A DNA stretch of 64,000 nt. Source: Pyrrhosoma nymphula (lineage: Eukaryota; Arthropoda; Insecta; Odonata; Coenagrionidae). The position numbers and the translations under genes are program-made. The notes beneath the pieces are model-generated. The model was not told the DNA's origin and did no database searches. It worked only from the letters and a program-made list of their open reading frames with translations. The DNA is taken from NCBI GenBank assembly GCA_963573305.1, contig OY754329.1:147633266-147697265 (forward strand). The letters run 5' to 3'. How positions within the stretch are numbered: position 1 is the first letter of the stretch; each line of letters starts with the position of its first letter. This document shows positions 46,266-58,946 of the stretch, one piece after another.

Positions 46266-46549
46266 TATCCGGCGCATGTATTCCTTCTTTTAGGAATTAC
46301 AAATTCCGAGTAAAAAAATTAGAATTTAACTCTTCTCGACATTATGGATAGCTTCTTATGTACATATATATTCATGATACCGCTTTCTTTTGGAGTACGC
46401 ACCCTCAAAAGGGCTTAATTATCGGTGTAAGACCAAGAATATTAGCTCCGTTTGAATAATTTCTTCCGTACTGCCCTATCCTTGCATACCCCCTTACATA
46501 CAATCATGAGTTTCTTCAAGCACGCTCTCTAGTTGTTAACGCTCCTAGT

Positions 46550-46960
46550 ATTCACCGTGTACTGCCAAACCCATCCTCTCACACCATTCACACTCTTCTA
46601 TCACAAATCTGATATTGTGAATTATTCGGCTTTTATCCATTCTTTCATCATGGCCAAACCGATAACGCACGCGTCTTTCAATAATACCCATTACCGGACC
46701 ATACATTGCACATTCCTTAATCTTTCAGTTATTCCTAATCCATACTCCATACTCACTGCATTCAGTCTACTCCTATGCCTATCCAGGTGTACCCAAGTTT
46801 CACAGCCATACATTAAAGTAGGTAGGAGTACACTTTTGGATACTATGATATTTCTTCCTAGAGAAAACATTCATTCCTTAATATACTCCACATAATTCCT
46901 AGGACTTTCCTGTCAATATTAGTTCGCCTCTCAATCTCCACATCTATCCTTCCATTACAA
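46550..46960 (-). mobile_element. LINE ORF2 thumb and C-terminal fragment (fourth family)
   Basis: Minus strand: CNGRIDVEIERRTNIDRKVL, IMWSILRNECF, then TLMYGCETWVHLDRHRSRLN, AVSMEYGLGITERLRNVQCM, and after a frame change RYRFGHDERMDKSRIIHNI. This is the RT thumb (LPTLLYGxETW), the RHRxRLxAVEM helix and the FGHVERMDxSR segment of RTE-like non-LTR elements, in correct order. Frameshifts at several points mark it as dead. Confidence 0.78.
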
Positions 46961-47044
46961 TAAGCAAAGGTATATAAAATCATCCACTATACTGTAAAAA
47001 AATACCAACAATGAAAACATTCACAGTATCTTTAAAAGTAAACT

Positions 47045-47085
47045 GGCGATTGTTTTAGCAACTTGTGCCATTTTCAAGGCCGGTT
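47045..47085 (-). repeat. Very degenerate hammerhead-like motif
   Basis: Minus strand reads GGCCTTGAAAATGGCACAAG then TTGCTAAAACAATCGCC. The TTGAAAAT + GGCA/TGCT helix + AAAAC order parallels the motif at 29150-29190, and a GGC/GCC outer pair can be drawn. G12 and G8 equivalents are missing, so this is at most a relic. Confidence 0.25.
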
Positions 47086-47740
47086 CTAAGTTATAGAGCG
47101 AAAATATTGTATACTGAGCTTTTATTTTGTTCCTATGATTATGAATTGTATCCTTTGAGTGAAACGATACTATGGAATATTATCAAATAATGGCGTACGA
47201 TAAAAGGTTTTGGAAAAATGGCATTCACCATCATGAGTATGAGCCCGTACCTTAAATACATTTAATTCTTTGGATTCGTTTTAGCAATAGATCGCTATTG
47301 CATTAAAGGAAATCAACTTTGAGTTAAAAATACAGAAGGTCTTTGAGTTCACGAGAGGTACACCATGGAACGTTTATCCTGGTATGAAATTCAAATCCTC
47401 TAAATGGCTTCCTCTCGCCGGATAACAATTTCGATCACTCTCCTTGCTCCTTGATGGATGAAAACAAGCTGACAACCACCCAAAAAAACCCCACTCTCTT
47501 TCTTTCCCGGAATAAAAATAAATACGCCGAAGGTGATTAAGACGCATAAGGCCATAATGACATTCATTCGGAGAGGACGGGGGAGTCTCCGTCAAAAAAA
47601 GGAAATAGGCAGCAAGATAAAAAAACATCCACAGAACGGGAGAGAGAGGAGGAGGAAGAGAAGCGATGGGCAGAGAGGGAGTTCCTTGAGTTTGCCAGTC
47701 CTGAGCGGTAGCACAACAAAAATAATAACATGAAAGGAAA
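47086..47740. other. Non-coding DNA
   Basis: AT-rich, becoming purine-rich near 47560-47690. Nothing recognised. Confidence 0.4.
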
Positions 47741-48640
47741 TTATTGAATGGAGGAGGAGAGGAGGCCATTGTTGTTTGTATTTTCCTTATTCCCCGGCGC
47801 ATGTATGAGAGGCCGCCGCCGGTGGGAAGGCAATCCATCATCCTCCCTTAGCGGAGCGCAACGCCCAACCCCAGCCTCCTCCACGTCACCCAGAGCTTAC
47901 TCCCTCGCAGCCAGCCCCCAAACCCTGCCACACCCCCCTCCAACCAGCGGAGGACAAACTCTCCGCGCCAGGGCAACGCGGGCGACCCCCCCTCCCCCAA
48001 AAACCCTTTCTATCCTCCCAAACAGCCAGACCACCGCACCCTCCCGCCCCACCTATCTGTTTATACACACACACACACACAATCACATGTGTATAAATAT
48101 TTTTTGCCCACTCTGTCATGCTGCCATATTTCATGGTTAGCTCCCTTGTATTATGATGGACCTTGCCTGGGGGCTCGAGAGTCGGAAGCTTGCGGGGAAG
48201 GAAGGAAGGAAAGGGGCGGGGGTGGAGCAGGAAGGGGTGAGTCCATGGCAGCGGGGGATGATTTCACGACGGAATGATTTCTCCGCTTTTTTCCTCCACC
48301 TCCTCCTCCCCAAGACCCCACCACCCTCCACCGCCATTTCCCTTCCGCCTCCCACCCCCTCTGGTGGCGAAGGGGGGAATATAAAAGGTTGGACGGAAGG
48401 AGTCTGAGCCGAGACCGTGTGTTTGTGAGTACATGGCAGAGATTGGAGAAGGAAGTAAAGGAATGGGATCTGGCGGCAGGGGTAGGGGCCATAGAGGGCC
48501 TTAAAAGGGCCTTCGGGGGCCGCGGGGAGGGGTGGGGTAAGAAGAGAAATAATAACAGAGCGTTGGTGGTGATAGGGGAGGCGGACGAGGGGAAATGGGC
48601 GGAGGAATGGGTTTTGGAGATTTGGACATGAGAAAGAGAG
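47741..48640. other. GC-rich island with alternating purine and pyrimidine blocks
   Basis: Purine-rich to about 47790, pyrimidine-rich 47850-48060 (CACCCCCCTCCAACCAGCGG), an (AC)n microsatellite at 48064-48080, purine-rich 48170-48240, pyrimidine-rich 48285-48360, then purine-rich 48385-48640. A TATA-like ATATAAAAGG sits at 48379-48388 at the last switch, with candidate downstream start sequence TCTGAGCC near 48412. Of all the islands this looks most like a core promoter, reading rightward, but no downstream exon is recognisable. Confidence 0.4.
48379..48388 (+). promoter_or_regulatory. Candidate TATA box
   Basis: ATATAAAAGG lies at a sharp pyrimidine-to-purine switch, ~30 bp upstream of mixed sequence that could hold an initiator. 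This is sequence resemblance only, and TATA-like strings are common by chance. Confidence 0.2.
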
Positions 48641-51600
48641 AGAGATAGGAAGCTAAGCAAATTTTGTGATTTATAAAGAGGAAACGAAATATCTCTCGCT
48701 GTTTTATGCAAAGAAGTAATTCACAAACTTTACTTAGCGCGGGCCAAAAACGAAGGGGGTTATTTTCCCTTCCATTTGTCAAAGGGATGGAGGAATCGAG
48801 AGTTCCGTTGCCTGTCATGCCCTTTGACCGAAAGGACGAGTAGAATATGCCTCCAGAATGTTTTCATCGTCAACGAAGTTCTATAAAACCAAATTTAGAT
48901 TTATAACTAAAAAAGCAATTGCCTGGTTGCAATATCGTGAAATCCAGATGTTTCGATGCCTGAGACGCAGCTAAGCGTTTTACATCATAGTAAATCAAAT
49001 TAAAAGGTAGGTTCTAATTTTTAACGGTACAGAGTAAAAAAAAACCTTAATTTGGCTAGAAGTTAAAGATACTAATATGGATGAGAATAAACAAAAAAAA
49101 ACAAATTTATGTTTTCAAACACAAATGAAACTAAAGGTCTGCTAAAATACACCATTGTACCAGAGATTTAACATTGATAAAAATTTCACTACCTTCGTTA
49201 ATCAAAAATAATATATGAATGCCAATTATAAATTCTGGATACTTATCAAATCCTAAAGCTCAAATTACACCCTGATTGCATAGGCACACGTAACCAGCTG
49301 TATCAACTGCAGTCAATCAGAGTGATTAATAAATCAGATATTCCCACCAGATATTTTTTAATAATTTCATTGGATTATTACCAGCGCGGTGGTACTTATG
49401 TGGAGAAAATTAACCTAAACATTGGCCAGCACTTAGCAGACCGTGAAAATACACGGCTATCAACTGGAGAGAGGAGCTATTTTCGAATAATTAAGATTTT
49501 ATCCCGGTACGATCGATAACGCGAACTTCCAGGCATCACCGAGTGTTTTAAAGATATTCTCCTCCACTAATGCAATCAGCGATGATTGATGACCGTAACT
49601 TCGACGGCACACTCCCACCCTCTCCAGGCAACGGTGAGTCCTTCCGAGTAATGCACTTACTCCACGCGAATGTTTGCGCCAGCACACTTCCTCGGCGTAG
49701 AAATATTTTTCTCATAGGCCAAAGAAAATTACGGAAATTATTTAAAAATAATTAATCTTATTGGAATATATGAAGGACATTACGAGGGACAATCAAATGA
49801 AGAATTGTGGAATAAACCATCTTGATGAGAGATGAGAGTGGAGTGTAAAGCTGTAAGCAACCAATCTTCGTACTATTGCCAACTGAATATTTTACAAGTC
49901 AAGTAACCACAACAGTATTAAAAAGAATGTACAAAAATGTCTCTAGTATTATACTTGCGATACATTTGCCCCTATATTAAGTTAAAATAAACAATCAAGT
50001 GAGTGAGAAAGGCAAAATCGTCACACTTTGCTGGATTTAGGTTTTAATTAAGACATTTCAAATTTCTCTGCTTTAAACTTGAGCGTTATCGTTACCATAT
50101 AGTTTTAATTCTTCACCCCTTGAAAAATTTTCAATGAAAGATACATCGTTGTTTGACAAGATATTCTTCATAAATAATAAGCATGCATCTTAGGTGCAGC
50201 AACAAATTAATCCTTCGGGTATACAGCAAATTTACCTTGCATAAAAATGAGCAAAAACTCTCCAGATGTCTTCACCTAAAGCTTAAGTAACGCAATATTA
50301 TCGGTAATAGGAGTCAAACCGCATGGTTTACAGGAAATTGAACTATTTTGAAAATGTACGATATATATATTTGGGGATACGATGTACATATGTGGGGATT
50401 TCCCCCGACTTCTGGTTTATTAGTGAACTCCATTCTCACCCATCGCTGGATGAGATATAAAGATTTTTTGCACTGAATGTAACCATCTGTAGAGATACAT
50501 CACCGTCTATATAAAACTTTGCATGTTAGGGTTCTAGCCTTTAGATCAATACACCAAAGCGTCAGTGCCCTATATAAACTCTTGTGAATTCACTCTTCGG
50601 AGGGCAAAGCAAAAATATTTTGTGTTCCAAACAATCGTATAAAAAATTCGTCTTGTGTTCAAAATCAATGTGTTTATGAGAGCGACAATATTATTCTCAA
50701 ATGCCACATATTACGGTTGAAGGAATAGAAACATCAGTTATCAATAATAGCAAAGAGATACACACACCTCCTTCACTTGTAGCGAGGCAAAAATCAGAAT
50801 ATTGTATGTAAAACAATATGAGTGAAAGGAAGAAGTTAAATATATCATATAATACAGATTCAAATATCCCACTTCGCAAATACTGATAATATCGTTGAGC
50901 ATCCATTTCAATAAAAAGCATATAATTTTCGTGAAACGCTTTTCACGATTGTCTTCATGAATCAGGAAAATTAATGGGACAATTTTTAAAATACGTAAAA
51001 CAGCTAACTTTAGAAGCGTTAACGACAGTCTTTTCACAATGATATTATTTTCTGTACCCAAAGTTCACACCAGACGAAACCAACTCTCAAAAGATAATTT
51101 AAGTAATAATTATACAATTTGAGCTCCTTCCACTAATGCGGTGCGGTTAACCCACTACCTTCACAAATACCTTGATATATTCAAGTGACCGTCTTCAGAA
51201 TTTAAGCACGACGTGGCTGGAAGGACATTTCAGGAATGCGTTTGACTTGAAAGCATGGAGGCATGTGAATATTCGTGGAGGTCTAAAGAGTCTTACGACC
51301 AACAAGGAAAGGGACATGCATAGGTATGTTTTATTCATAAAAGTATGTATTACTACTGCGCCGACTTGAAAGAGTTTCTGGAGTGAAACAAAACTCGGCG
51401 GTTCGTGACGGTCTTACATTTTTTTATTCAAGACGGTGTGAGCACGTACCGCGCGGTACTGGCTGTTATGAATGAAGATATATGTGCGCTCAAGAATCAA
51501 GAATATTTCACAAGCACGACCTAGGGATGATATTCTGTGCACTGAAAGAATTATAAATTCCTTCTCTATCACTCCGCATGTTTATATTTGAGGTCATGTT

Positions 51601-51984
51601 GACAACATTTTACTCGGGAGTCCTTATGCGTGTCATATACTGTACTTAAAAAAATCTATTTCATTCCCATTTTTTACCCATTTTTATCACATATAACATT
51701 ATTACGAAAGATATTTTTAACAATATGATAACGGAGAGTAATTATAAGAAAAAATCATCTCATATTATTACGGTGCGTCATTCTAATTGCAACAGTTAAT
51801 ATTAACCGGTACCTACACTCAAATGATTTTTGTTTCGATTGAAACATTGAAAAAATAAGATTCTATTACATTGCTAATAGCTATTTGCTAATGTTTGAAA
51901 GTGATAACTAGGTTGTTTAAACACACAAATGATTTAAGTAATACATTTCTTGGACCATACCTCTTTTTTCCGAGTCATAGATTG
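48641..51984. other. AT-rich non-coding DNA
   Basis: No gene recognised. A repeat-like segment at about 48940-49005 contains TGTTTCGATGCCTGAGACGC, possibly another retroelement end, but no second copy exists here. Confidence 0.4.
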
Positions 51985-52150
51985 TTATCAGCAGTCATCA
52001 ATCCGAAGATTTGTTTGTGTAGCTTCTACTCTCCTCTCATTGTAGCTGACTTTCCTTCATGCTCCTTCATAACGAAATCCCACTCAGTTTTAAATTTTAG
52101 GAGGCATGCATTTGGAAATGCTAATAGTAATTTTGGGGATTATCATTAAT
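51985..52150 (-). mobile_element. Probable LINE 3'-UTR fragment
   Basis: CAGTCATCAATCCGAAGATT (about 51991-52010) matches CAGTCATCAATACGAAGATT at 21755 in the LINE 3' region there. The following pyrimidine-rich sequence with CTACTCTCCTCTCATTG fits the same orientation. Only the 3' part is recognisable. Confidence 0.4.
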
Positions 52151-52419
52151 TATTGAATATCATTCATTCCGAATCAATTCAAACTAACAATAAACGTGAT
52201 TATTGAGAATAATTTTAAAAATATGCTAAACATTGTTGATTCTGCAAATGACAATGGTTGCAAAATTGAAAAATAGCCCTTAAAGTCATAGACAGGAATA
52301 AAACAATGGACGCACAAACCTGTTACCCTTGTATGCGAGCAGTAAAAGTGGAAATTAATTACCATTTGCTTGATGTTTTAAAAAAAAAACTTGATTATAT
52401 TCACCACAGTTTTTATTAC
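52151..52419. other. AT-rich non-coding DNA
   Basis: Nothing recognised apart from a short A9 run at 52381-52389. Confidence 0.4.
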
Positions 52420-52459
52420 ACTCGACCTGTTTCACACTTTTCAGGTCATTATCTGGAGT
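52420..52459 (-). ncRNA. Degenerate hammerhead-like motif, family E
   Basis: Minus strand: ACTC (helix I), CAGATAA (box with U4 and G8 altered), one T, a damaged helix II (GACCT opposite AGTGT), GAAAC, loop AG, GTC and then GAGT. The ACTC/GAGT helix I pairs over four base pairs and differs in sequence from the GTAC/GTAC and TATAC/GTGTA helices of the other families, a covariation. Altered core bases make activity unlikely. Confidence 0.4.
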
Positions 52460-53100
52460 TTTGAGTGGAGTATAACAAAGTTTATTTTTTGTAAACATCA
52501 TGTCTTTATTTCACCAAGTAAACTCACCAACCATTGATTTGAAACCATTTGCTTGTAACAAAAATCAACGAACACGGAAAATTGGAATGGAAAGTAAATG
52601 GAACCATTAAAATTTCACGGAAACTGAAAGACAGAGCACAAAGTACATAAACTTCGGATTGGCAAGAAGGTAATACTGGTTGATCGACGCATATTTTACG
52701 GCGGAAGAAGGATCACAAATCAAGTCTCACAATCGGGATGCGGATTTGAAAAATTGGCGGCGACTTTTATGAAAATTTCTATTAAAAGTGAGCAAGGAGT
52801 GAAAGGGAAGAAAGATGGATGAACAGCCCTGATAGGGTGAGAAGTGAAGGACGGAAAAAGGGGTGGACTTCAGAATGGGGAAGCTGGGGGGGTTGGGGTT
52901 TGAATTTGGCAGAACACAAGCGACATTCAAGCAGCCAGAATGCCAGCAGCCTCCTCATCTCTCGTCAGAGGGCAATTTCAATTCATCTTTCGTCCCGCGA
53001 GACGGAATCCGTGATATTTCATCGCGATATCAGAATGAGACCGGGAGGAAAAAATCGTAATTACGCGACCGTAAAATTCAACCTCCTTGATAAGGGGACG
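52460..53100. other. Non-coding DNA
   Basis: AT-rich, becoming purine-rich after about 52680. Short frames without motifs. Confidence 0.4.
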
Positions 53101-53780
53101 GGGATAAAGGATAAGGGGCCTGTACGGGGGAAGGGTTAGAAGATATGGAGATGCGAAGGGGAAAACGGATGGGACATCGCAGAGTCCTGTGGTTGTAGAG
53201 AACGAGAAAGCTTTGCGTATAGAGATAGAGAGAAAGAGCAGGAGGCGGAGGCAGTTACGAAGGAAAACAAAGCCATAATTCCGAGACTCCGAAATGAAAG
53301 TCGCAACACTCCGGCATAGAAATGAGATCAAATTACCTCTTATGAGTGGGATCTCGAAAGGATGAGACTTCGGGGAAGAGTATCTAAAAAAGGAGATGGT
53401 AAACAGATAAGCGGTTAAAAATGCCCGTAAAAAGGACGGGTGGGAGGGGTTGCGAGGGGATAAAGGATACGAAGTGAAAACAGCCGATTCTTTTTGCGGT
53501 GGAGAGCCGTAAAAATGAAAATGAGTAAGAAATGCGAACGAAGTAGGGATGAGGAACAGCGAGAGGAGGACGTCAAAACTTTACCATTGCCGAGACGGAA
53601 AAGGATTTTTGGAGAAGGCCGGGGGAGGGACTTGTGTTAGCCGGACGGACTCCGGACGGCACAGCCTGAGACGCGAATACCACTCCGAGGGTAAAAAGGG
53701 ACGGGGAATCGTTTAAAAAAGGGTGTCGGGTTGGACTGGGAAAGGGAGATGAGGAGATGGAAGAGTGGGATAAGGGAGAT
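53101..53780 (+). repeat. Purine-rich block
   Basis: Long runs such as GGATAAAGGATACGAAG, GGGAAAGGGAGATGAGGAG and GAGAGATAGAGAG-like motifs dominate the plus strand. Frames on both strands are compositional. Confidence 0.5.
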
Positions 53781-56560
53781 AGGGGCGAGGAGAGGAGTAA
53801 AGAAAATAAAAAAACAAAGCTGAATAAATCCCAGGATTCCCCAGGGTCTCGTCCACATAGTGAAAACAAGGATGTCGCTCCCCACCCAATCTCTCCTCTC
53901 CTTCTCGAGGTCATGAAAACGAGCGGACGGGGGTTAAAGACGGAGGGGGCGCCTTTCACAGTCATAACGCGCGCGATCGTCCCCATATTCTTCTCCTTTT
54001 GTTCCTTTCTGGGGGGGAGAGTAGTAAGAGAAGGATGGGCGGCAGTGATGTTTACGAATTCCGCACGAGGGATAGAGGAAGACGCTTAGGTCGGATTAAG
54101 ATCTGGGCGCAAAATAAGGACAAAATGATATCAATGAAAGGGAACATGGAAGGGGAAGGCAATGTCTTGGAGCCAATACTTCGCAGAAGACGCGCAGGAG
54201 GGAAAACGAATATTTATCACTCCAAGAAACGATATTATTTTCGTAAATTATCGGTTTTTCACGAACAACAAATCTTCAACAAGCCTTCGTTAAAATGGAA
54301 TGATATCATGGGTGCCTCTTTCAGGAACGGGCGACGAAATTTGCGCCAAAGAAATAAAGCTACCAAATTGGCTGCATTTACTCGAGATAATAGGAACATC
54401 AGCGTTAACTAAGTAACACTCACAGCGCTAAATATCCGCCCGAGTGAGAACTGGAAGGAAATTGTACGGTCGCAGGCAATCGCATTACCTGTCAGCCTTA
54501 CTAGAAATACATGAAGAGTGGGAATTATATCAAACTCACAAAATAATTCGAGCAGATATGACATAAATACGTTAATGGCATGGAATTATGAACTTGGCCA
54601 AAGCTTGTCATGACTGTTATCTGCACATACTAAGGCTTCATGTGAAGAACACCGGTCGTCTGTGTATTCCTAAGTGTCTTTCGAATTGAATATTAAAATT
54701 ATGGTGCAAGGTTTCTCACCACTCTTTCTTCATGCTATAAAAAAGTACGCACCTAACTGCCAATCTTCAATGGTGAAAATTATGTCAGCCATCTATCGCA
54801 TCACCAAATCCATTTTATACCGTCAAAACTAAATCCCAGTTATACCCATTGTGCCATTCCCAGTGAGTCAACCTGATATTAGCATAAGGCATCTTAAACA
54901 TATTTCAAGGTTGTTTTTTATGGAAATTGGAAAACTGTACGAATTCGAGAGCTCTTATTCCCCAAATATCTTAAATTTAATCCCGGATAAGTTCTCGATT
55001 TAGCAAAATAATACATTTACTTACCTTCAGTAGAAATTCCACGAGAAATGTTTATGCTAAATAGTCCATATATTTCTCTTTATTTCATCCCTGATACAAT
55101 TTCTCCATTATGATAGCAAAGTTCAAGTCTCGCTAGTGATAAAATGCTCTCCTAAAACTACTTTCAACATTTTTAAGACTCAGCCAAAAGCAAAGCTCTT
55201 CAAAATGACATTCCCAAAACTTGAAGCGAAAACTGCGCAAGCGTTCATAATTAACCCCTTCTCACTTCTTAGGCCATTGATGACTCTATGCGCCTTCATC
55301 TGCACGTTCGGAGCTTAAAAGTTGAAAACACTACCATTTCACTAGTATGGCATTTCGCCCAATCTAGTTCACCCGAACATTACTTGGAAAAATGGTATAA
55401 AAACTTAAGTAAAAATTCAGGCCCACGATTCACTCATTCATTCATTATTGAAATGACAATATGAGACATTTATGCAATCAATACAAAGATTCGGTATATC
55501 ATTAACAATAATCCTATGCTAAAATTATAAATTAAATTCAGAAAATGAATGCCTACCTAATCATCTACATTAGCTGAGAAATGATCGATTGTATTAAATA
55601 AGGAATTCAAGCTAAAATCAGAACAATGACAAAATATACAAAATGCCCAAAGAAGACCGAGGCTATAAAGGAGAAGCTATATTGGGAGGTCAATGACGCA
55701 ATAAAGATTGCACCATTCCTGTTGAAGGATGAATGAAGTAGCAGTCATGACAATATTTCGATTTTTTTAATAATTAAAGAATTATATTAATCATTATAAT
55801 ACTGATGGTGCAATAGAAAATCTCTCACGCAAAAATTACTTTTGAAGCCTATTTGGGACAAAGACTTTGATTTAGTGAGCCTAAAAATATGATAATACAA
55901 CTTTGAACAAATACTAAAAAATATTCTGTTTGTGGTAGCTTTCATTAAATTCATAAAAATTAACTCTGGAGCCAAATAGATTTCTATGAAAAAAGTTAAT
56001 TGAAAAATTTGCTCGTTTTCCAATCCTTTATTCCATTAATACATTCCGAGATTCCTCTGTCATTCATCATCTTTCCAAGCTCATTTCTTTTCTATATTCA
56101 TGCATAGCAATGGCCAATGCTCTTAGGGTTTGTTTTTTCAATATACGGACTTTAAAGGGAAATTGGAGGTGAATATACAGAGAGAAAGTACCTCAGTGGT
56201 GAGCATAAATACTTCCGCTAGGGTTACAATAGACTTAAAAAAGCTTTAGTATTTACAGACAGTCTCGTCACAAATAATAATTTCAGAACCCTACACCATT
56301 TTCGTGACGCGTAACCTATCACACGCAAAGTTTTCTTTCGCCGGTCTTCAGGGCGTAATATAATCCCAGTGTCATTATCACGCTTCGCGGGAGCGTTCGA
56401 CCGATCCGAAAAGCACCGACCTCCGCCGTCACACACAAAAGCCTTTATCATACACTCGTAAAATCCTCGTAACGTCAACGTACTGTGCGCAAAAATTAAA
56501 AACATTTTTCCCCCTGTTCTTTGGCGAGCGATCAAATCCAGGGAAAGGACGATACATACA
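53781..56560. other. Non-coding DNA
   Basis: A short pyrimidine-rich patch at 53880-53910 and CpG-containing sequence to 54100, then AT-rich DNA. A 137-codon frame at 53999-54412 has no recognisable domain and starts in low-complexity sequence. Confidence 0.4.
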
Positions 56561-57300
56561 AAGTCGCGCTTGATGGGAAGGCAGGACTGATCGGGAGGGG
56601 GTGAGGCTGCTGGGGGAGAGTGAATATAACAAATCTCGGACATTTTCCGAGCAAAGATTTATGGCAGCTATCGTTCAAAAATGAGGAGGAAAGAAAAAAA
56701 CCGAGACAAAAACAGCATATCTGCCTCGCCGCGGGGTATTTTTACTCGCGACTACACAACGGAAACTTGCAAAAGATAAAAAACCAAGAGGGAAGCCGAC
56801 TCTCCCACGTAACATACTCTTCAACATGGTCCGTCAGCTCCTTAAAGCTAAAACCGGAGACAATCGCTTTGGGCAAAAAATTAACGCCCCCAGGCGGCGG
56901 GCAAGGGAGGTCAATGAGTGAGAGAGAAAGAGAAGCGATGTGGGGATATGTATTCGGAAACGAGGCGGGCGGAGGCGCCGCGGCGGAGGGCCAGCCTGAA
57001 AAAAGAACCCCGGCCGTGACGGAGGGGATCCTCCGCCACTCCACAGCTGACCTCCCCTTCTTCCCCTCTTCTCCTCTAACTGGGTCATTCCGGCGTTGGT
57101 TTTTGCACACGTCCCGCACAAAAGGTGGCAAATTCATTAATTTCCAGCGGACTTTCCAACTCGCGAAAGAAAGCTAAACCACGGAGTTTTGAGTTGTTCT
57201 GATGATCCTAAAGCGTCGTAATTCACGACGTCGAGGGCGAGCCCCTTTCGGAAATCGCGACTGTCGCTCAATCTCCCGCGCCCGAATGTGCAGTTTACGA
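56561..57300. other. GC-rich interval, no exon recognised
   Basis: CpG-containing sequence with GGCGGAGGCGCCGCGGCGGAGG at about 56970-56990. A 185-codon plus-strand frame (56620-57177) and several minus-strand frames overlap. None has a recognisable domain or a codon pattern that favours one frame. Left unassigned. Confidence 0.35.
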
Positions 57301-58440
57301 ACGGGTCACTGAATTGCATTCATAATAATGTGACTCAAAGCATTACGATGCACCAAAAACACACGAGTGAGGGCGCGTGTATGGAGATCGCCGAGAAGAT
57401 ACCGATACGTCAGCGTTCGAACACGTTCTACTGTTTAACATGCCGCTTGTATGAATACAATGGAACCTTCTGACAATCCATGTGGCTTAGAAGGACCTGA
57501 CTTTTAAATGCAATAAAGGCAATTAAACAAAAATTTTAAAAAATAAAAAAGCAACCAACCTAGTACTAAGTACTAAGTACAACCTAGCTTACTAAGTACA
57601 TATATAAAATTAAGTACTGAAAAAATTAAGTAAAAATGCTTTCGCTTAAGTTCGCAAGACTTGCGCACGTCTGCGCAAGCATGCCATATTTACCATTTCA
57701 TATATTAATGTCATAAAAAATTCTAGATAGCCTCAAATGCTATCTTTTAAAGCTAAAATCACGACAGGTGGCATACGAGTGTGCAGGAGCAGTTAATGTT
57801 CCAACGCTTCGCTGGCAATCATTCGATGCCACTAATGTGATAAGTTGCACTTCCATCGCGGTTTTGTTGAAACAAGCGTAAAATTATTCGAGCCCAAGAT
57901 AACAGATAATTGAACTAGCGCGTAACAGCTCACGGCCAAATACGAGCAAGGCATAGTATCACAAACGATAGATCAGCCCTCTTGCGAGTGAATGCTTACC
58001 ATCGAGACCGTAACAAACAGAGAGCTGAGTAATACCAGCGCTTCATCACAATTCAAAAGCTCTTGAAAAGTAAGCAAGGGAGATTATGTAAGAGATAATC
58101 CCATTTCATATTTCCTGGATGAAATAGTACTAGGCAAAATTTACGGTAGTGAATAGCTCGACAACACTTAGGATAAAAGAGGCCCACGATATATTTTTTC
58201 CCCCTTTACCTCCAAGGTCTCGAGGGAAAACGAAACACAAGAAAAAGCCTAAAACAATACGTTTACGCGCCCGCGCACATAAGCATGCACACAACCACGC
58301 AAGCAAGCACCAGCAGCGTCAGTGGAATGACAAACGAGTTCCAAGCGCCATTCCGGTCAAAACAACAATAGAAGCTGACAACGAAGAGCGGCTAGCTGGC
58401 CTACGCTTTCAACAAAAGAGGTTATTTGAGGGAGTTGCCA
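57301..58440. other. AT-rich non-coding DNA
   Basis: A small internal duplication of CTAGTACTAAGTACTAAGTAC type lies near 57562-57600. Nothing else recognised. Confidence 0.4.
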
Positions 58441-58460
58441 GGGAGGGAGCGGGAGAGAGG

Positions 58461-58493
<33 letters not shown>

Positions 58494-58515
58494 GCAGAAG
58501 AGACGAGGATGGAGG
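58441..58515 (+). repeat. (GA)n microsatellite in a purine tract
   Basis: An uninterrupted GA dinucleotide run at about 58466-58492, flanked by GGGAGGGAGC and GGCAGAAGAGACGAGG. Confidence 0.85.
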
Positions 58516-58946
58516 GTCAGCGGAGGACGCGCTGAAAAAAGATTCCTAAAACGTTGGTTGTTCACTTTTGCGTAAGAGCATTTTTCTATTTTCCGCCAAG
58601 TTCCAACCACCAACACAACACGCAGGGGGGAAGCGGTGGGCGGGAGGAAGACAGAAGCTCATAGTCCATCCAACCTGCAAGGGGGGGCAGAGGAAAACCC
58701 TTTCTGTGCTCCTTTGTTACGGCAGCTCAAACTGCCCCGCTCAACCTTCTCCCTTCCTTCCAACGCCCCCATACACATATGTACACACATGTTCTGCTCT
58801 CCTCTGGCTGCTTTCGCTGCCTAAAGAGCAAAGACCGGAAAGAAGCGTAATGTCAGACTACGCATCGATAAAATGTACGTTTATCATCAGCTGATTACTC
58901 TACCGGCTATAGGTAGGTTACGATGAAAGTCAGAGAAAATCCAACA
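58516..58946. other. Mixed non-coding DNA
   Basis: GC-moderate sequence with CACACATATGTACACACATG near 58771-58790. No gene recognised. Confidence 0.35.

Noticed and set aside
48940..49005. TGTTTCGATGCCTGAGACGC segment as another hammerhead-like motif
   Set aside because: GAAAC is present on the minus strand, but there is no GU(C/A) triplet at the right distance and no proper core box.
56620..57177. 185-codon frame
   Set aside because: GC-rich region with several open frames on both strands. No motif or splice context favours this one.
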